A DNA stretch of 64,000 bases, taken from positions 164,558 to 228,557 of the forward strand of contig NZ_BSTD01000004.1 in NCBI RefSeq assembly GCF_030269325.1, written 5' to 3'. Position 1 is the first letter of the stretch. The number at the start of each line of letters is the position of its first letter. The notes under the pieces are model-generated. The model made no database searches. It was given only the letters and a program-made list of their open reading frames with translations, and was not told where the DNA came from. Below are positions 24,083 to 32,738 of the stretch, in pieces. Both the position numbers and the translations under genes were made by a program. The stretch is from Amycolatopsis sp. NBRC 101858 (GTDB lineage: Bacteria; Actinomycetota; Actinomycetes; Mycobacteriales; Pseudonocardiaceae).

Positions 24083-25077
24083 TGCGCACCGCCCGCTTCG
24101 TCGCCACCCGCTTCGCCGGGATGCTGCTGGTCCTGCTCGTCGTCGCCTTCGTGACGTTCGTGGTGTTCTACGTCCTGCCCGCGGACCCGGCCCGGATGGC
24201 CTGCGGCCGCCCGTGCTCGCCGGAGAGCCTCGCGCTGGCTCGGGAGTTCATGGGCTACAACTCTCCGTGGTACCAGCAGTTCGTCGACTTCCTCGGCGGC
24301 ATCTTCGGCGGCCGCACGTTCGGCACCGGCGCCGCCGCGATCCACTGCACGGCACCGTGCTTCGGCTACGACTTCCAGAACAACGTCGACGTCCTCAGCG
24401 AGATCGGCAGCCGGGTCGGGGTCAGCTTCTCGGTCGCCCTCGGCGCGGCCGCGATCTGGATCGTGCTCGGGGTCGGGCTCGGCGTGCTTTCGGCGCTGCG
24501 CCGGGGATCCGCCGCCGACCGGGTCACGATGGCCGCCGCGATGGCCGGGGTGTCCATGCCCGCCTACCTCGCCGGGATGATCGGCATCACGATCTTCGCG
24601 TTCGCCCTCGACGTCGTCCCGAAGAACGGGTACGTGCCGCTCACCGAGGACCCCGTGCAGTGGGCGTGGCACCTCGTGCTGCCGTGGTTCGTGCTGGCGT
24701 TCCTGCACGCGGCGATCTACGCGCGGCTGACCCGCGGCCAGATGCTGGAAACCCTCGGCGAGGACTACATCCGCACCGCACGGGCGAAAGGCCTCACCGA
24801 GCGGAAGGTGGTGGGGCGCCACGCCTTGCGCAACGTCCTGCTGCCGGTGATCACGGTGTTCGGGGTCGACCTCGGCGCGCTGCTGGCCGGGACGGTGATC
24901 ACCGAACGGATCTTCGGCATGGCCGGGGTGGGCCGGCTGCTCGTCGACGCGATCTCGTCGCTCAACCTGCCCGTGCTGCTGGGCGTGACGCTGTTCTCGG
25001 CGCTGCTCGTCACGCTCCTGAACTTCCTGGTCGATCTCTGCTACGGCGCGCTCGATCCGCGAGCACGCCTTGTCTGA
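24082..25077 (+). CDS. ABC transporter permease, DppB/OppB family
   Basis: 331 residues, start overlapping the previous stop (TGATG). Six hydrophobic helices, EAA loop RTARAKGLTERKVVGRHALRNVLLPV and the G-A-L-L-A-G-T-V-I-T-E-R-I-F motif are typical. The first periplasmic loop is longer than usual and carries four cysteines (ACGRPCSP and HCTAPCFGY), which could form two disulfides; this is not standard for DppB. Confidence 0.9.
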   Translation: MRTARFVATRFAGMLLVLLVVAFVTFVVFYVLPADPARMACGRPCSPESLALAREFMGYNSPWYQQFVDFLGGIFGGRTFGTGAAAIHCTAPCFGYDFQNNVDVLSEIGSRVGVSFSVALGAAAIWIVLGVGLGVLSALRRGSAADRVTMAAAMAGVSMPAYLAGMIGITIFAFALDVVPKNGYVPLTEDPVQWAWHLVLPWFVLAFLHAAIYARLTRGQMLETLGEDYIRTARAKGLTERKVVGRHALRNVLLPVITVFGVDLGALLAGTVITERIFGMAGVGRLLVDAISSLNLPVLLGVTLFSALLVTLLNFLVDLCYGALDPRARLV

Positions 25078-25087
25078 AGGGGAAAAG

Positions 25088-26764
25088 ATGAAACGGGGAC
25101 ACTGGCTCGTCGCGGGGGTGACCGCCGCCGTCGTGCTGCTGACGGCGTGCGGGGCCAACGACACACCGGCCTCCCAGGGCGGCACCGTCAAGCCGGGCGG
25201 GAACCTCGTCCTGCTCAACGACGCGCCGTCGATCACCTGGGACCCGGCGAAGAGCTCCAACCTCGTCGTCACGACGCTGGGGCTGATCCACCGGCGCCTG
25301 ACGTCGTGGGACGTCGCGCCGGGCAAGGACACCACGATCGTGCCCGACCTGGCCACCGACACCGGCCGGCCGAGCGACGGCGGCAAGACCTGGACCTTCA
25401 CCCTCAAGGACAACCTCAAGTACGCCGACGGCACGCCGATCAAGAGCGAGGACGTCAAGTGGGGCCTGGAGCGCTCGTTCGCGCCCGCGTTCTCCGGCGG
25501 CCTGGCCTACCACAAGGACCTGCTCTCGCCGGGGCTCGCGTACAAGGGCCCGTTCGACGGCGGCAAGGAGCTCGACACCATCCAGACGCCGGACGCGAAG
25601 ACGATCGTCTTCCACCTCGCGCGTCCCTACGGTGACTGGAACTGGGTCGCCAGCACGCCGGCGTTCTCGCCGGTGCCCAAGGGCAAGGGTGCCGAAGCGA
25701 ACTACAACGACCACCCGGTCGCGTCGGGGCCCTACCAGCTGCAGAGCTACGAGCGCGGCAAGTCGGCCAAGCTGGTCCGCAACCCGAACTGGAGCCGCGA
25801 CGAGGACACCACGCGCAAGGCGTACGCGGACACCATCGACTTCGAGCTCGGCCAGGACACCAGCGTCATCTCCAAGCGGCTGATCGACGACACCGGCAAG
25901 GACCGCGACGCCTTCGGCATGTCGTTCGCCTCGCCCGCCCAGCTGGCCCAGATCCAGGGCAACGCGTCGGCGAAGGCGCGGCTCGTCACGTCGGAATCCG
26001 GCGCGCTGGCCTACCTTTCGCTCAACACCCAGCGCGGCAACCTGACGAACCCCAAGGTGCGCCAGGCGTTCCAGTACGCCGTGGACAAGGCCGCCTACCA
26101 GGTCGCGAGCGCGGGCAGCGCCCAGCTCGCCGGCGACGTCGCCACGACGCTGATCACGCCGGGCCTCCAGGGCCGCGAGCAGTACGACCTCTACCCGGCG
26201 CCGCCGTCCGGTGACCCGGCCAAGGCCAAGCAGCTGCTGGCCGAGGCGGGCTTCCCGAACGGCCTCGACGGGCTCGTCCTGGCCACCCACAACGAGAACG
26301 GCTACCCGGAGAAGGCCGCGGCGATCCAGGCTTCGCTGGCGCGGGCGAACATCAAGGTCACCATCAAGCCGCTCGACGAGGACACCTACACATCCGAAGT
26401 GGACACCAAGGGCCTGTCGGACTACGACCTGACGCTCACCTCGTGGCAGCCGGACATCCCGTCGGCCAACGCGAACATCCAGCCGCTGTTCCAGTCGACC
26501 GAAATCGGCAACGGCGGGTACAACGAGTCCCGCTACAACAACCCCGACGTCGACAAGCTGATCGCCGAGGCGCAGGCCACCATCGACCCGGCCGAGGCCG
26601 GCAAGAAGTGGGCGGCGCTGGACAAGAAGATCCTGGCCGACTCGCCGGTCGTGCCGCTGATCTACACCCGCAACTCGTTCCTGCACGGGTCGAGCGTGGG
26701 CGACGTCCAGATCGGCCGCTTCCCGGCCTACGTCGACTACCGCAAGTTCGGGATCGTCCAGTGA
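25088..26764 (+). CDS. Family 5 extracellular solute-binding lipoprotein
   Basis: 558 residues. I chose the ATG at 25088 because GGGGAAAAG precedes it; it begins with a lipoprotein signal ending in LLTACG, where Cys is the lipidated residue. The mature protein has SBP_bac_5 features: GGNLVLLNDAPSITWDP, WTFTLKDNLKYADGTPIKSEDVKWGLER, VASGPYQLQSYERGKSAKLVRN and the C-terminal NSFLHGSSVGDVQ. It binds oligopeptides or other mid-size solutes outside the membrane and delivers them to the permeases. The ligand cannot be read from sequence. Confidence 0.92.
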   Translation: MKRGHWLVAGVTAAVVLLTACGANDTPASQGGTVKPGGNLVLLNDAPSITWDPAKSSNLVVTTLGLIHRRLTSWDVAPGKDTTIVPDLATDTGRPSDGGKTWTFTLKDNLKYADGTPIKSEDVKWGLERSFAPAFSGGLAYHKDLLSPGLAYKGPFDGGKELDTIQTPDAKTIVFHLARPYGDWNWVASTPAFSPVPKGKGAEANYNDHPVASGPYQLQSYERGKSAKLVRNPNWSRDEDTTRKAYADTIDFELGQDTSVISKRLIDDTGKDRDAFGMSFASPAQLAQIQGNASAKARLVTSESGALAYLSLNTQRGNLTNPKVRQAFQYAVDKAAYQVASAGSAQLAGDVATTLITPGLQGREQYDLYPAPPSGDPAKAKQLLAEAGFPNGLDGLVLATHNENGYPEKAAAIQASLARANIKVTIKPLDEDTYTSEVDTKGLSDYDLTLTSWQPDIPSANANIQPLFQSTEIGNGGYNESRYNNPDVDKLIAEAQATIDPAEAGKKWAALDKKILADSPVVPLIYTRNSFLHGSSVGDVQIGRFPAYVDYRKFGIVQ

Positions 26765-28479
26765 CCGGAGCCGGGCTCCTGCGGCTGCACGACGTCGCGG
26801 TCTCGTTCGGGGACGTCGAGGCCGTCGGAGTCGTCAACGGAGTCGGCTACGAGGTCCACGCGGGCGAAGTCGTCGCGGTGGTCGGGGAGTCCGGCTCCGG
26901 CAAGACGGTCACGGCGATGTCCCTGCTCGGCCTGCTCCCGCCCACGGCGAAGGTGTCCGGGCGCGCGGAGCTGGCCGGGCGGGACCTCTACGCCATGACC
27001 CCGGCGGAGCTGCGCGCGGTCCGCGGCGGCGACGTCGGCATGGTGTTCCAGGAGCCGATGAGCGCGCTGAACCCGGTGTTCACCGTCGGCGACCAACTCG
27101 TCGAGGCGATCCGGACCCACCGGGAGCTGACCGCGGCCGCGGCCCGGGAACGGGCGGTCGAGCTGCTCGGCCTGGTCGGGCTGCCGTCGCCGCGCGAGCG
27201 GTTCCGGTCGTACCCGCACGAGCTGTCCGGCGGCCAGCTGCAGCGCGTCGTGATCGCGATGGCGGTGGCGAACGAGCCGAAGCTGCTGATCGCCGACGAG
27301 CCGACCACCGCGCTGGACGTCACGGTCCAGGCGGAGATCCTCGAGCTGCTGCGGGACCTGCGCTCGCGGCTGGGCACGGCGATCCTGCTCATCACGCACG
27401 ACATGGGCGTGGTCGCCGACCTGGCCGACCGGGTGGTGGTGATGCACGACGGCCTCGTCGTCGAGCAGGGGCCGGCCGCCTCGATCTTTTCGGCGCCGGC
27501 CGAGGACTACACGCGGCAGCTGCTCGGCTCGGTCGTCTCGCTGTCCGGCACGGCGAACACGGGCCTCGAACGCGCGCTGTCCGCGGACATCGAGGTGGGC
27601 CCGGGCCACGTGGCGGCCGCCGAGCACCCCGCCACGGCGTCGGTCTCGGACGTCCCTGCCGACGCGCCACTGCTGCGCGTGACGGACCTGGCGGTGACCT
27701 ACCGCGGCCGGTTCCGCGCGATCGCCGTCCGCGCCGCCGAAGGAGTGAACCTGCACGTCGACGCGGGCGAGGTGCTCGGGCTCGTCGGGGAGTCCGGGTC
27801 GGGCAAGAGCACCGTCGCCCGCGCCGTCACGGGGCTGCTCGCGCCGACGGCGGGATCCGTCCACATCGGAGACGCCGACATCACCCGGGTGCGCGGCCGG
27901 GCGGCGAAGGCGTTGCGGCGCCGGATCGGCGTGGTGTTCCAGGACCCGCTGTCCTCGCTCAACCCGCGGACGACGGTGGGGGAGAGCGTCGCGACCCCGC
28001 TGCGGCTGCACAAGGCCGTCCGCTCGTCCGAAGTGGACGGACGGGTGGCGGAGCTGCTGTCGGCGGTCCAGCTCTCGCCGTCGCTGGCGAACCGCTACCC
28101 CCACGAGCTGTCGGGTGGCCAGCGCCAGCGCGCCTGCATCGCGCGGGCCCTGTCGCTGCGCCCGGACCTGCTGGTGGCCGACGAGCCGACGAGCGCGCTC
28201 GACGTCACCATCCAGGCGAGGGTGCTCGACCTGCTCCGCGACCTGCGGCGCGAGTTCGGGTTCGCGTGCCTGTTCATCAGCCACGACCTGGCGGTGATCG
28301 AGCAGCTGGCCGACCGGGTGGCGGTGATGCACCGCGGGCACGTCGTCGAGCAGGGGCCGACGAAGGAGGTGCTGACCGCGCCGGCGCACCCGTACACGCA
28401 GCGGCTGCTGTCGGCGGCGCCGGTGGCGGACCCGGAGGCCCAGCGGCGGCGCCGCGAAGCGTGGCGGCAGCTGCGCTGA
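26761..28479 (+). CDS. Fused ABC transporter ATPase (DppD-DppF type)
   Basis: 572 residues from a GTG in a GTGA overlap. Two complete ATPase domains are joined: the first with GESGSGKTVTA (Walker A), LSGGQLQRVVIAMAVANEPKLLIADEPTTALD, the second from about residue 310 with GESGSGKSTVARAV, LSGGQRQRACIARALSLRPDLLVADEPTSALD. Each half has its own H-loop (LITHDMG, FISHDLA). Fusion of the two normally separate ATPases is common in actinobacteria. It energises the importer. Confidence 0.93.
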   Translation: MTGAGLLRLHDVAVSFGDVEAVGVVNGVGYEVHAGEVVAVVGESGSGKTVTAMSLLGLLPPTAKVSGRAELAGRDLYAMTPAELRAVRGGDVGMVFQEPMSALNPVFTVGDQLVEAIRTHRELTAAAARERAVELLGLVGLPSPRERFRSYPHELSGGQLQRVVIAMAVANEPKLLIADEPTTALDVTVQAEILELLRDLRSRLGTAILLITHDMGVVADLADRVVVMHDGLVVEQGPAASIFSAPAEDYTRQLLGSVVSLSGTANTGLERALSADIEVGPGHVAAAEHPATASVSDVPADAPLLRVTDLAVTYRGRFRAIAVRAAEGVNLHVDAGEVLGLVGESGSGKSTVARAVTGLLAPTAGSVHIGDADITRVRGRAAKALRRRIGVVFQDPLSSLNPRTTVGESVATPLRLHKAVRSSEVDGRVAELLSAVQLSPSLANRYPHELSGGQRQRACIARALSLRPDLLVADEPTSALDVTIQARVLDLLRDLRREFGFACLFISHDLAVIEQLADRVAVMHRGHVVEQGPTKEVLTAPAHPYTQRLLSAAPVADPEAQRRRREAWRQLR

Positions 28480-28535
28480 GGACGCTTACCTCCGAGGGAA
28501 TTGTTTCCGTGCCCCGGCTCGGCCAAGCTTTCGCC

Positions 28536-29093
28536 ATGACCAGTTATCCGATGCACACCGTGGACACCGCGCCGGCCGAGGCGAAGGCGCCGCTCACCGT
28601 CCTGCGGGAGACGTTCGGGTTCGTGCCCGGCGCCGCGGCCGTCATGGCCGGTTCGCCGGCCCTGCTCAACTCGTTCTTCTCCGCCTTCGGCCACTTCCGC
28701 GGCGGCGGCACGTTCACCCCGGCCGAGCGGCAGGTCCTGCTGCTCTCCAACGCCGTCGCGAACGGGAGCGAGTGGGCGGTGGCCTTCCACACCCTGGAGG
28801 CGCTGGCCGACGGGGTCACGCCCGAGGCCGTCGAGGCGATCCGGCGGGGAGAGCTGCCCGGCGATCCGCGGATGGCGGCGCTGTCCGGCCTGACGACCGC
28901 CTTCATCGAGAAGCGCGGTCACCTCGACGAGCCGGACGTCAAGGCCTTCACCGCGGCCGGGTTCGACGAGAGCCGGCTCCTCGAGGTGATCACCGGCGTG
29001 GCCATCTCGGCGATGACGAACTACGCCGCGAACGTCGCCCGGCCGCCGCTCGAGCCGGCGGTCGAGCCGCACGCGTGGACTGCCGTTGCCTGA
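28536..29093 (+). CDS. CMD/AhpD-fold protein without catalytic cysteines
   Basis: 185 residues. The pattern F-G-F-V-P-G-A-A-A-V-M-A-G-S-P-A-L-L-N-S-F and R-Q-V-L-L-L-S-N-A-V-A-N-G-S-E-W belongs to the peroxidase-related CMD family. In peroxidatic members the segment after the last motif has C-x-x-C; here it reads N-G-S-E-W-A-V-A-F-H and the whole protein has no Cys, so alkylhydroperoxidase activity is doubtful. His at AFH is kept. TTGTTT (28501-28506), 17 bp and CAAGCT (28524-28529), 6 nt before the ATG, may be a leaderless promoter. It overlaps the regulator gene by 8 nt. Confidence 0.82.
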   Translation: MTSYPMHTVDTAPAEAKAPLTVLRETFGFVPGAAAVMAGSPALLNSFFSAFGHFRGGGTFTPAERQVLLLSNAVANGSEWAVAFHTLEALADGVTPEAVEAIRRGELPGDPRMAALSGLTTAFIEKRGHLDEPDVKAFTAAGFDESRLLEVITGVAISAMTNYAANVARPPLEPAVEPHAWTAVA

Positions 29094-29961
29094 CGTCGGT
29101 CCGCTGCTGAAGCACTGGCGCGCCGCCCGGCGGCTGAGCCAGGTGGCGCTCGCCGCCGAGGCGGCCGTCTCCCTGCGGCACCTCAGCTTTCTCGAGACCG
29201 GGCGCGCGAAACCCAGCCGGGCGATGGTGCTGAAGCTCGCCGGCGTGCTCGACGTGCCCCTGCGGGACCGCAACACGCTGTTGCTGAGCGCGGGGTTCTC
29301 ACCCGAGTACGAGGAGTCCGCATTGGACGCTCCGGCGCTGGCGGCCGTGCGTGACGCGCTCGAAGCCATCCTCGGGCAGCAGGAACCGTACCCGGCACTG
29401 GTGATGGACCGGAGCTGGGACATCCGGCACGCCAACGGCGCCGCCCGCCGCTTCTTCGCGTTCCTCCACAGTGGACACGACACGGAACCGCCCGGGCCGC
29501 CGAACGTGCTCCGCCGGATGTTCCACCCGGACGGCGTCCGGCCGCACGTGACGAACTGGCCGGAGGTGGCCGAGGCCCTGGTCGCCCGCGTGCGCCGGGA
29601 AGCGCTCGGCGGCGTGACCGACGAGCGCGCCCAGCGGATCCTGGACGAGGTGCTGCACTACCCCGGGGTGCCGGCGACCCTGCGAACCCTGGATGCGACC
29701 CGGCCGTCGCTGCCGATCGTCCCGATCCGCTACACCCGCGACGGCCTGCGGTTCGGCTTCTTCTCGACGGTGACGACGCTGGGCACACCCCAGGACGTGA
29801 CGCTCCAGGAACTGCGCATCGAGTGCTTCCACCCGATGGACGACGAGACGCGGGAGAACGTCCGGAGTCAGCTCGCCCAGGGCGAGCCGGCGGTGGCACG
29901 TTCCAGTTCGGTGACCCCGGCCTCCCGGCGCTCGCGCACGAGCTCGCCCGCGATCGAATAA
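29086..29961 (+). CDS. MmyB-like XRE-family transcriptional regulator
   Basis: 291 residues. I accept the TTG at 29086, since there is no in-frame ATG or GTG before the HTH; it overlaps the CMD gene by 8 nt. Helix-turn-helix at residues 7-60: LKHWRAARRLSQVALAAEAAVSLRHLSFLETGRAKPSRAMVL. The C-terminal MmyB-like ligand-binding domain includes YPALVMDRSWDIRHANGAARRFF. In related pairs the regulator controls the adjacent oxidoreductase or CMD gene. Its 3' end overlaps the convergent HD gene by 94 nt, and the last about 30 residues are low-complexity, so the true C-terminus is a little uncertain. Confidence 0.85.
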   Translation: MPDVGPLLKHWRAARRLSQVALAAEAAVSLRHLSFLETGRAKPSRAMVLKLAGVLDVPLRDRNTLLLSAGFSPEYEESALDAPALAAVRDALEAILGQQEPYPALVMDRSWDIRHANGAARRFFAFLHSGHDTEPPGPPNVLRRMFHPDGVRPHVTNWPEVAEALVARVRREALGGVTDERAQRILDEVLHYPGVPATLRTLDATRPSLPIVPIRYTRDGLRFGFFSTVTTLGTPQDVTLQELRIECFHPMDDETRENVRSQLAQGEPAVARSSSVTPASRRSRTSSPAIE

Positions 29962-30503
29962 CGCGGCGCCGCCGCCCCTTCCGCGCGGGTCGCGTGCTCG
30001 ACGATGGCGTCGACGAGGGACTCGACCATGGACAGGCGGGGATGCTCCTCGTGGATCCGCTCGTGCCGGCCGGCGACGACGTGGGCGTTGCGGCCGAAGT
30101 CGATGCCCACGCCTTCGCGGGTCAAGTAGGTCAGCAGGCCGCGGCGTTCGGCGATGCCCGGCGAAGTGTGCAGTGCGATCGCCTCCCAGACCCGGTCGAC
30201 GTCGGGCGCCGCGACGCCTTGGCCCGTCAGGAGTTCGGCGGCGAGGTCGGCGCCCTCGACCTCGAAGCGCGCCCGGCCCGGCGCCAGCGTGCCGACGCCG
30301 AGGTCGTGCAGGACGGTGGCGGCGAAGAGCAGCCCGGCGTCGTAGGCCGGGTCGTCCAGGCAGCCTTCGTGCTCGGCGAGCAGCCGGGCGAACAGGAAGC
30401 TGCGGATGCTGTGGTTGGCCACCGAAGGGCTTTCCGAGCCTCGCACCGTGGCGAGGATCGTGTCGGCGAGCGGTCCGGCCGGCAGGGCGAGGAAGTCGGT
30501 CAC
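29868..30503 (-). CDS. HD-domain phosphohydrolase-like protein
   Basis: 211 residues from a GTG. Metal ligands of an HD domain are visible: His31 in VANHSIRSFLFA, His66-Asp67 in TVLHDLG, and His in ALHTSPGIAE. Such proteins hydrolyse nucleotides or small amides (cyanamide hydratase-like members share N-H-x-x-R). The substrate is not known. TAACGT (30511-30516, minus strand) lies 7 nt before the GTG, indicating a leaderless transcript divergent from the GlxA gene. Confidence 0.82.
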   Translation of the reverse strand: MTDFLALPAGPLADTILATVRGSESPSVANHSIRSFLFARLLAEHEGCLDDPAYDAGLLFAATVLHDLGVGTLAPGRARFEVEGADLAAELLTGQGVAAPDVDRVWEAIALHTSPGIAERRGLLTYLTREGVGIDFGRNAHVVAGRHERIHEEHPRLSMVESLVDAIVEHATRAEGAAAPRYSIAGELVRERREAGVTELERATAGSPWAS

Positions 30504-30510
30504 GGTGCCG

Positions 30511-30568
30511 ACGTTAGGAGCCGGACACCGCGAGCGACAGTGGCCCGAGGGCCGCTCATCGCTAGGAT
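30511..30568. promoter_or_regulatory. Divergent leaderless promoters of the HD and GlxA genes
   Basis: Minus-strand -10 TAACGT (30511-30516) is 7 nt before the GTG at 30503; plus-strand -10 TAGGAT (30563-30568) is 6 nt before the ATG at 30575. TGGCCC (30541-30546), 16 bp upstream of TAGGAT, is a weak -35. Confidence 0.45.
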
Positions 30569-30574
30569 CGTGCC

Positions 30575-31534
30575 ATGAAGAGCGTCACGGTGCTGGCTCT
30601 CCCGGGCGTGCTCGCCCTGGACGTCGGGATCCCGGTGCAGGTCTTCGGCTCGGACCCGCACTACGAGCTGACGGTGTGCGCGGACCGGCGCCCGGTGCCG
30701 GTGGCGGGCGGTGGCCTGACGATCACCCCGGACGCCGGGCTCGAGGCCCTCGACGGCGCCGGCACCGTGATCGTCCCGGGCTACGACGACGTCGGCGCGC
30801 CGCCGTCCGCCGAGGTCGTCGCGGCCTTGCGGGCCGCCCATGCCGGCGGCGCGAGGATGGTTTCGATCTGCACGGGCGCGTTCGCGCTCGCCGCCGCCGG
30901 CCTGCTCGACGGGCGGCCAGCGACCACGCACTGGCAGCGCGCCGCCGACCTGCGTGCGCGGCATCCGCGCGTGCGCGTGCTGCCCAACCGGCTCTACGTC
31001 GACGACGGCGACATCCTGACCTCGGCCGGCGTGACCGCGGGGATCGACCTGTGCCTGCACCTGATCCGCACCGACGAAGGCGCCGCCGCGGCGAACACCC
31101 GGGCCCGTGAGCTGGTCGCCCCGCCCCGGCGCGCGGGCGGCCAGGCGCAGTACATCGAGCGGCTCCGCCCGGAAGCATCGGGCGAGGAGCTCGGCGCGCT
31201 GCGCGAGTGGATGCTCGGCGACCTCGCGCGGCAGCTCGACGTCGACACGCTCGCCGCGCGCGTCCACCTGTCGCGCCGCACGTTCCTGCGGCGGTTCCGC
31301 GAGGAGACCGGGACATCCCCGATCGCCTGGCTCACCAGCGCGCGCCTGGACCGGGCACGGGAGCTGCTGGAGACCACCGACATCCCGGTGGAGCACCTCG
31401 GCCGGCATACGGGACTGGGCAGCGCCGCGACCGTGCGGGCGGCGTTCCACCGCCACCTCGGCACGTCACCCCGGGACTACCGGGCGCTGTTCCGCCACCG
31501 GAGCGACGCGGACGTCACGCCCGCATCGGGATGA
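30575..31534 (+). CDS. GlxA family regulator (DJ-1/PfpI plus AraC HTH)
   Basis: 319 residues. The N-terminal 180 residues form a DJ-1/PfpI domain with the nucleophile elbow MVSICTGAFALAAAGLLDGRPATTHW. The C-terminal 100 residues are an AraC HTH: RQLDVDTLAARVHLSRRTFLRRFREETGTSPIAWL, then PVEHLGRHTGLGSAATVRAAFHRHLGTSPRDYR. Such regulators control catabolic or stress genes, often adjacent. The divergent HD gene is a possible target. Confidence 0.9.
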   Translation: MKSVTVLALPGVLALDVGIPVQVFGSDPHYELTVCADRRPVPVAGGGLTITPDAGLEALDGAGTVIVPGYDDVGAPPSAEVVAALRAAHAGGARMVSICTGAFALAAAGLLDGRPATTHWQRAADLRARHPRVRVLPNRLYVDDGDILTSAGVTAGIDLCLHLIRTDEGAAAANTRARELVAPPRRAGGQAQYIERLRPEASGEELGALREWMLGDLARQLDVDTLAARVHLSRRTFLRRFREETGTSPIAWLTSARLDRARELLETTDIPVEHLGRHTGLGSAATVRAAFHRHLGTSPRDYRALFRHRSDADVTPASG

Positions 31535-31697
31535 AGCCGGCTCGGGGCTCGCCCGGTTTGCAACGCGGCACACCCCGTGGCATGGGTGACCGGCGCTGTC
31601 GGGGGCGGCGTCCGGCCTGCTTCACTTTGGGGGAGTCGGGCCGGCTCCGTCGCGCGCGCCCGTGCGGCGGGCCGGCTCGGGACGGGAGGACGGCGCC

Positions 31698-32069
31698 GTG
31701 TCCTCGAAGAGCACGTGGCAGGCGGCGGCGAAGATCCTTTCGGTCGCGCGGGAAGAGCTGCGCCCGGGGCTGCTGGTCATCAGCGTCGCCGGGGAGATCG
31801 ATGCTCTCTCCGTCCGGCTGCTGCAGCGCGCGGCGTGGCACGACCTGGCCGCGGTCACCGTGGTGGACCTGTCCCGGGTGACGTTCCTCGGCGCGGCGGG
31901 CCTGCGGACGCTGGGCCGGGCGGCGCTGCGCGCCCACGCCGTGCGGCGGCGGCTGTGCCTCGTCACCCCGCCTCACCCGGTGTCGGTCGTGCTGCTGACG
32001 TTCTGGTGCGACGACCGCGTTTTCCTGTACCCCACGCTGGCCGAGGCGCTGCGGGCGAACCCGGGCTGA
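31698..32069 (+). CDS. STAS-domain anti-anti-sigma factor
   Basis: 123 residues from the GTG at 31698, preceded by GGGAGGA with 7 nt spacing; an ATG 36 nt earlier lacks a site. GLLVISVAGEIDALSVRLL and VVDLSRVTFLGAAGLRTLGRAAL match STAS proteins; the phosphorylatable Ser of SpoIIAA-like proteins (D-S-S/T-G) is replaced here by F-L-G-A-A-G, so regulation by phosphorylation at that site is unlikely. It precedes an anti-sigma kinase-like gene by 21 nt and faces a STAS-kinase fusion at 32737, forming a local partner-switching set. The 163-bp gap before it shows no clear promoter. Confidence 0.83.
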   Translation: MSSKSTWQAAAKILSVAREELRPGLLVISVAGEIDALSVRLLQRAAWHDLAAVTVVDLSRVTFLGAAGLRTLGRAALRAHAVRRRLCLVTPPHPVSVVLLTFWCDDRVFLYPTLAEALRANPG

Positions 32070-32090
32070 CGGCCGGAGCACACTGGTCCC

Positions 32091-32537
32091 ATGACGCCCC
32101 CGGGACTCGTGTTCACGCTGGGGCGGGACACGCTCCCGCCGCTCAGCGAACTCCGGCGATGGATCGCCCAGGCACTGCCGCGGCTCGAGGCCGATCACCT
32201 CTGGGCGGTGCAGCTGGTGGTCACCGAGCTGGCCACGAACGCGTACGAACACGGCGCGGGCCCGGTGACGGTCACGGTGTCCGCCACGTTCCGGCCGTGC
32301 TCGGCCCTGCTGGAGGTCCACGACGACGGCGAAGCCCCGCCGGTGGCGGGTTTCCCGCACCCGCTCACCGCCCGCGGCCGGGGCTTGGTGCTGGTCGGCG
32401 ACCTCGCCGGGGAGTGGGGTGTGCGCACCGGGGACACCGGCAAGACGGTGTGGGCGCGCGTGGATTGCGGCACGGGGACGCTCGCCGCCTGCGCGCTGCG
32501 CGCCGAGCCGATCGAGATGGACCCGGAGCCCTGCTAG
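32091..32537 (+). CDS. Anti-sigma-type histidine-kinase-fold ATPase (RsbW-like)
   Basis: 148 residues with the HATPase_c_2 fold: VQLVVTELATNAYEHGAGPV is the N-box with E-L-x-x-N-A, LLEVHDDGEAPP the G1 box and RGRGLVLVGDLAGEWGV the G2 region. RsbW-type proteins hold a sigma factor or phosphorylate a STAS protein. The cognate sigma is not in the window. It is the last gene of this short operon; the repeat array at 32553 follows. Confidence 0.85.
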   Translation: MTPPGLVFTLGRDTLPPLSELRRWIAQALPRLEADHLWAVQLVVTELATNAYEHGAGPVTVTVSATFRPCSALLEVHDDGEAPPVAGFPHPLTARGRGLVLVGDLAGEWGVRTGDTGKTVWARVDCGTGTLAACALRAEPIEMDPEPC

Positions 32538-32552
32538 CCCGGCTCGCGGGAT

Positions 32553-32738
32553 CCGCGGAAACGCGCTGGCCCGGCTCGTGGGATCCGCGATGCCCTGCTT
32601 GCCGGGAGGTTCGGGGGATCGCCGGAAACGCGCTGGCCCGGCTCGCGAGCTTGCCGGGAGGTTCAGGGGTTCGCCGGAAACGCGCTACCTCGGCTCGCGA
32701 GCTTGTCGGCAGGTTCGGGGGATCGCCGGAAACGCGCT
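32553..32738. repeat. Tandem 52-bp repeats at the end of the STAS-kinase gene
   Basis: CGCCGGAAACGCGCT recurs at 32620, 32672 and 32724 (period 52 bp), with a one-base-different copy at 32553 (67 bp before the second). Units also share CCGGCTCGCGAGCTTG. The last copy covers the TAG stop of the minus-strand gene (32737-32739). The array fills the 199-bp gap between the two convergent genes. The layout GGAAA-N9-CCGGCTC...GCTTG also occurs in the array at 18882. Confidence 0.8.

Noticed and set aside
31556..31590. Possible SigB-type promoter (GGTTTG then GGGTGA) before the STAS gene
   Set aside because: The spacing of the two elements is too long (about 24 nt) for the consensus.
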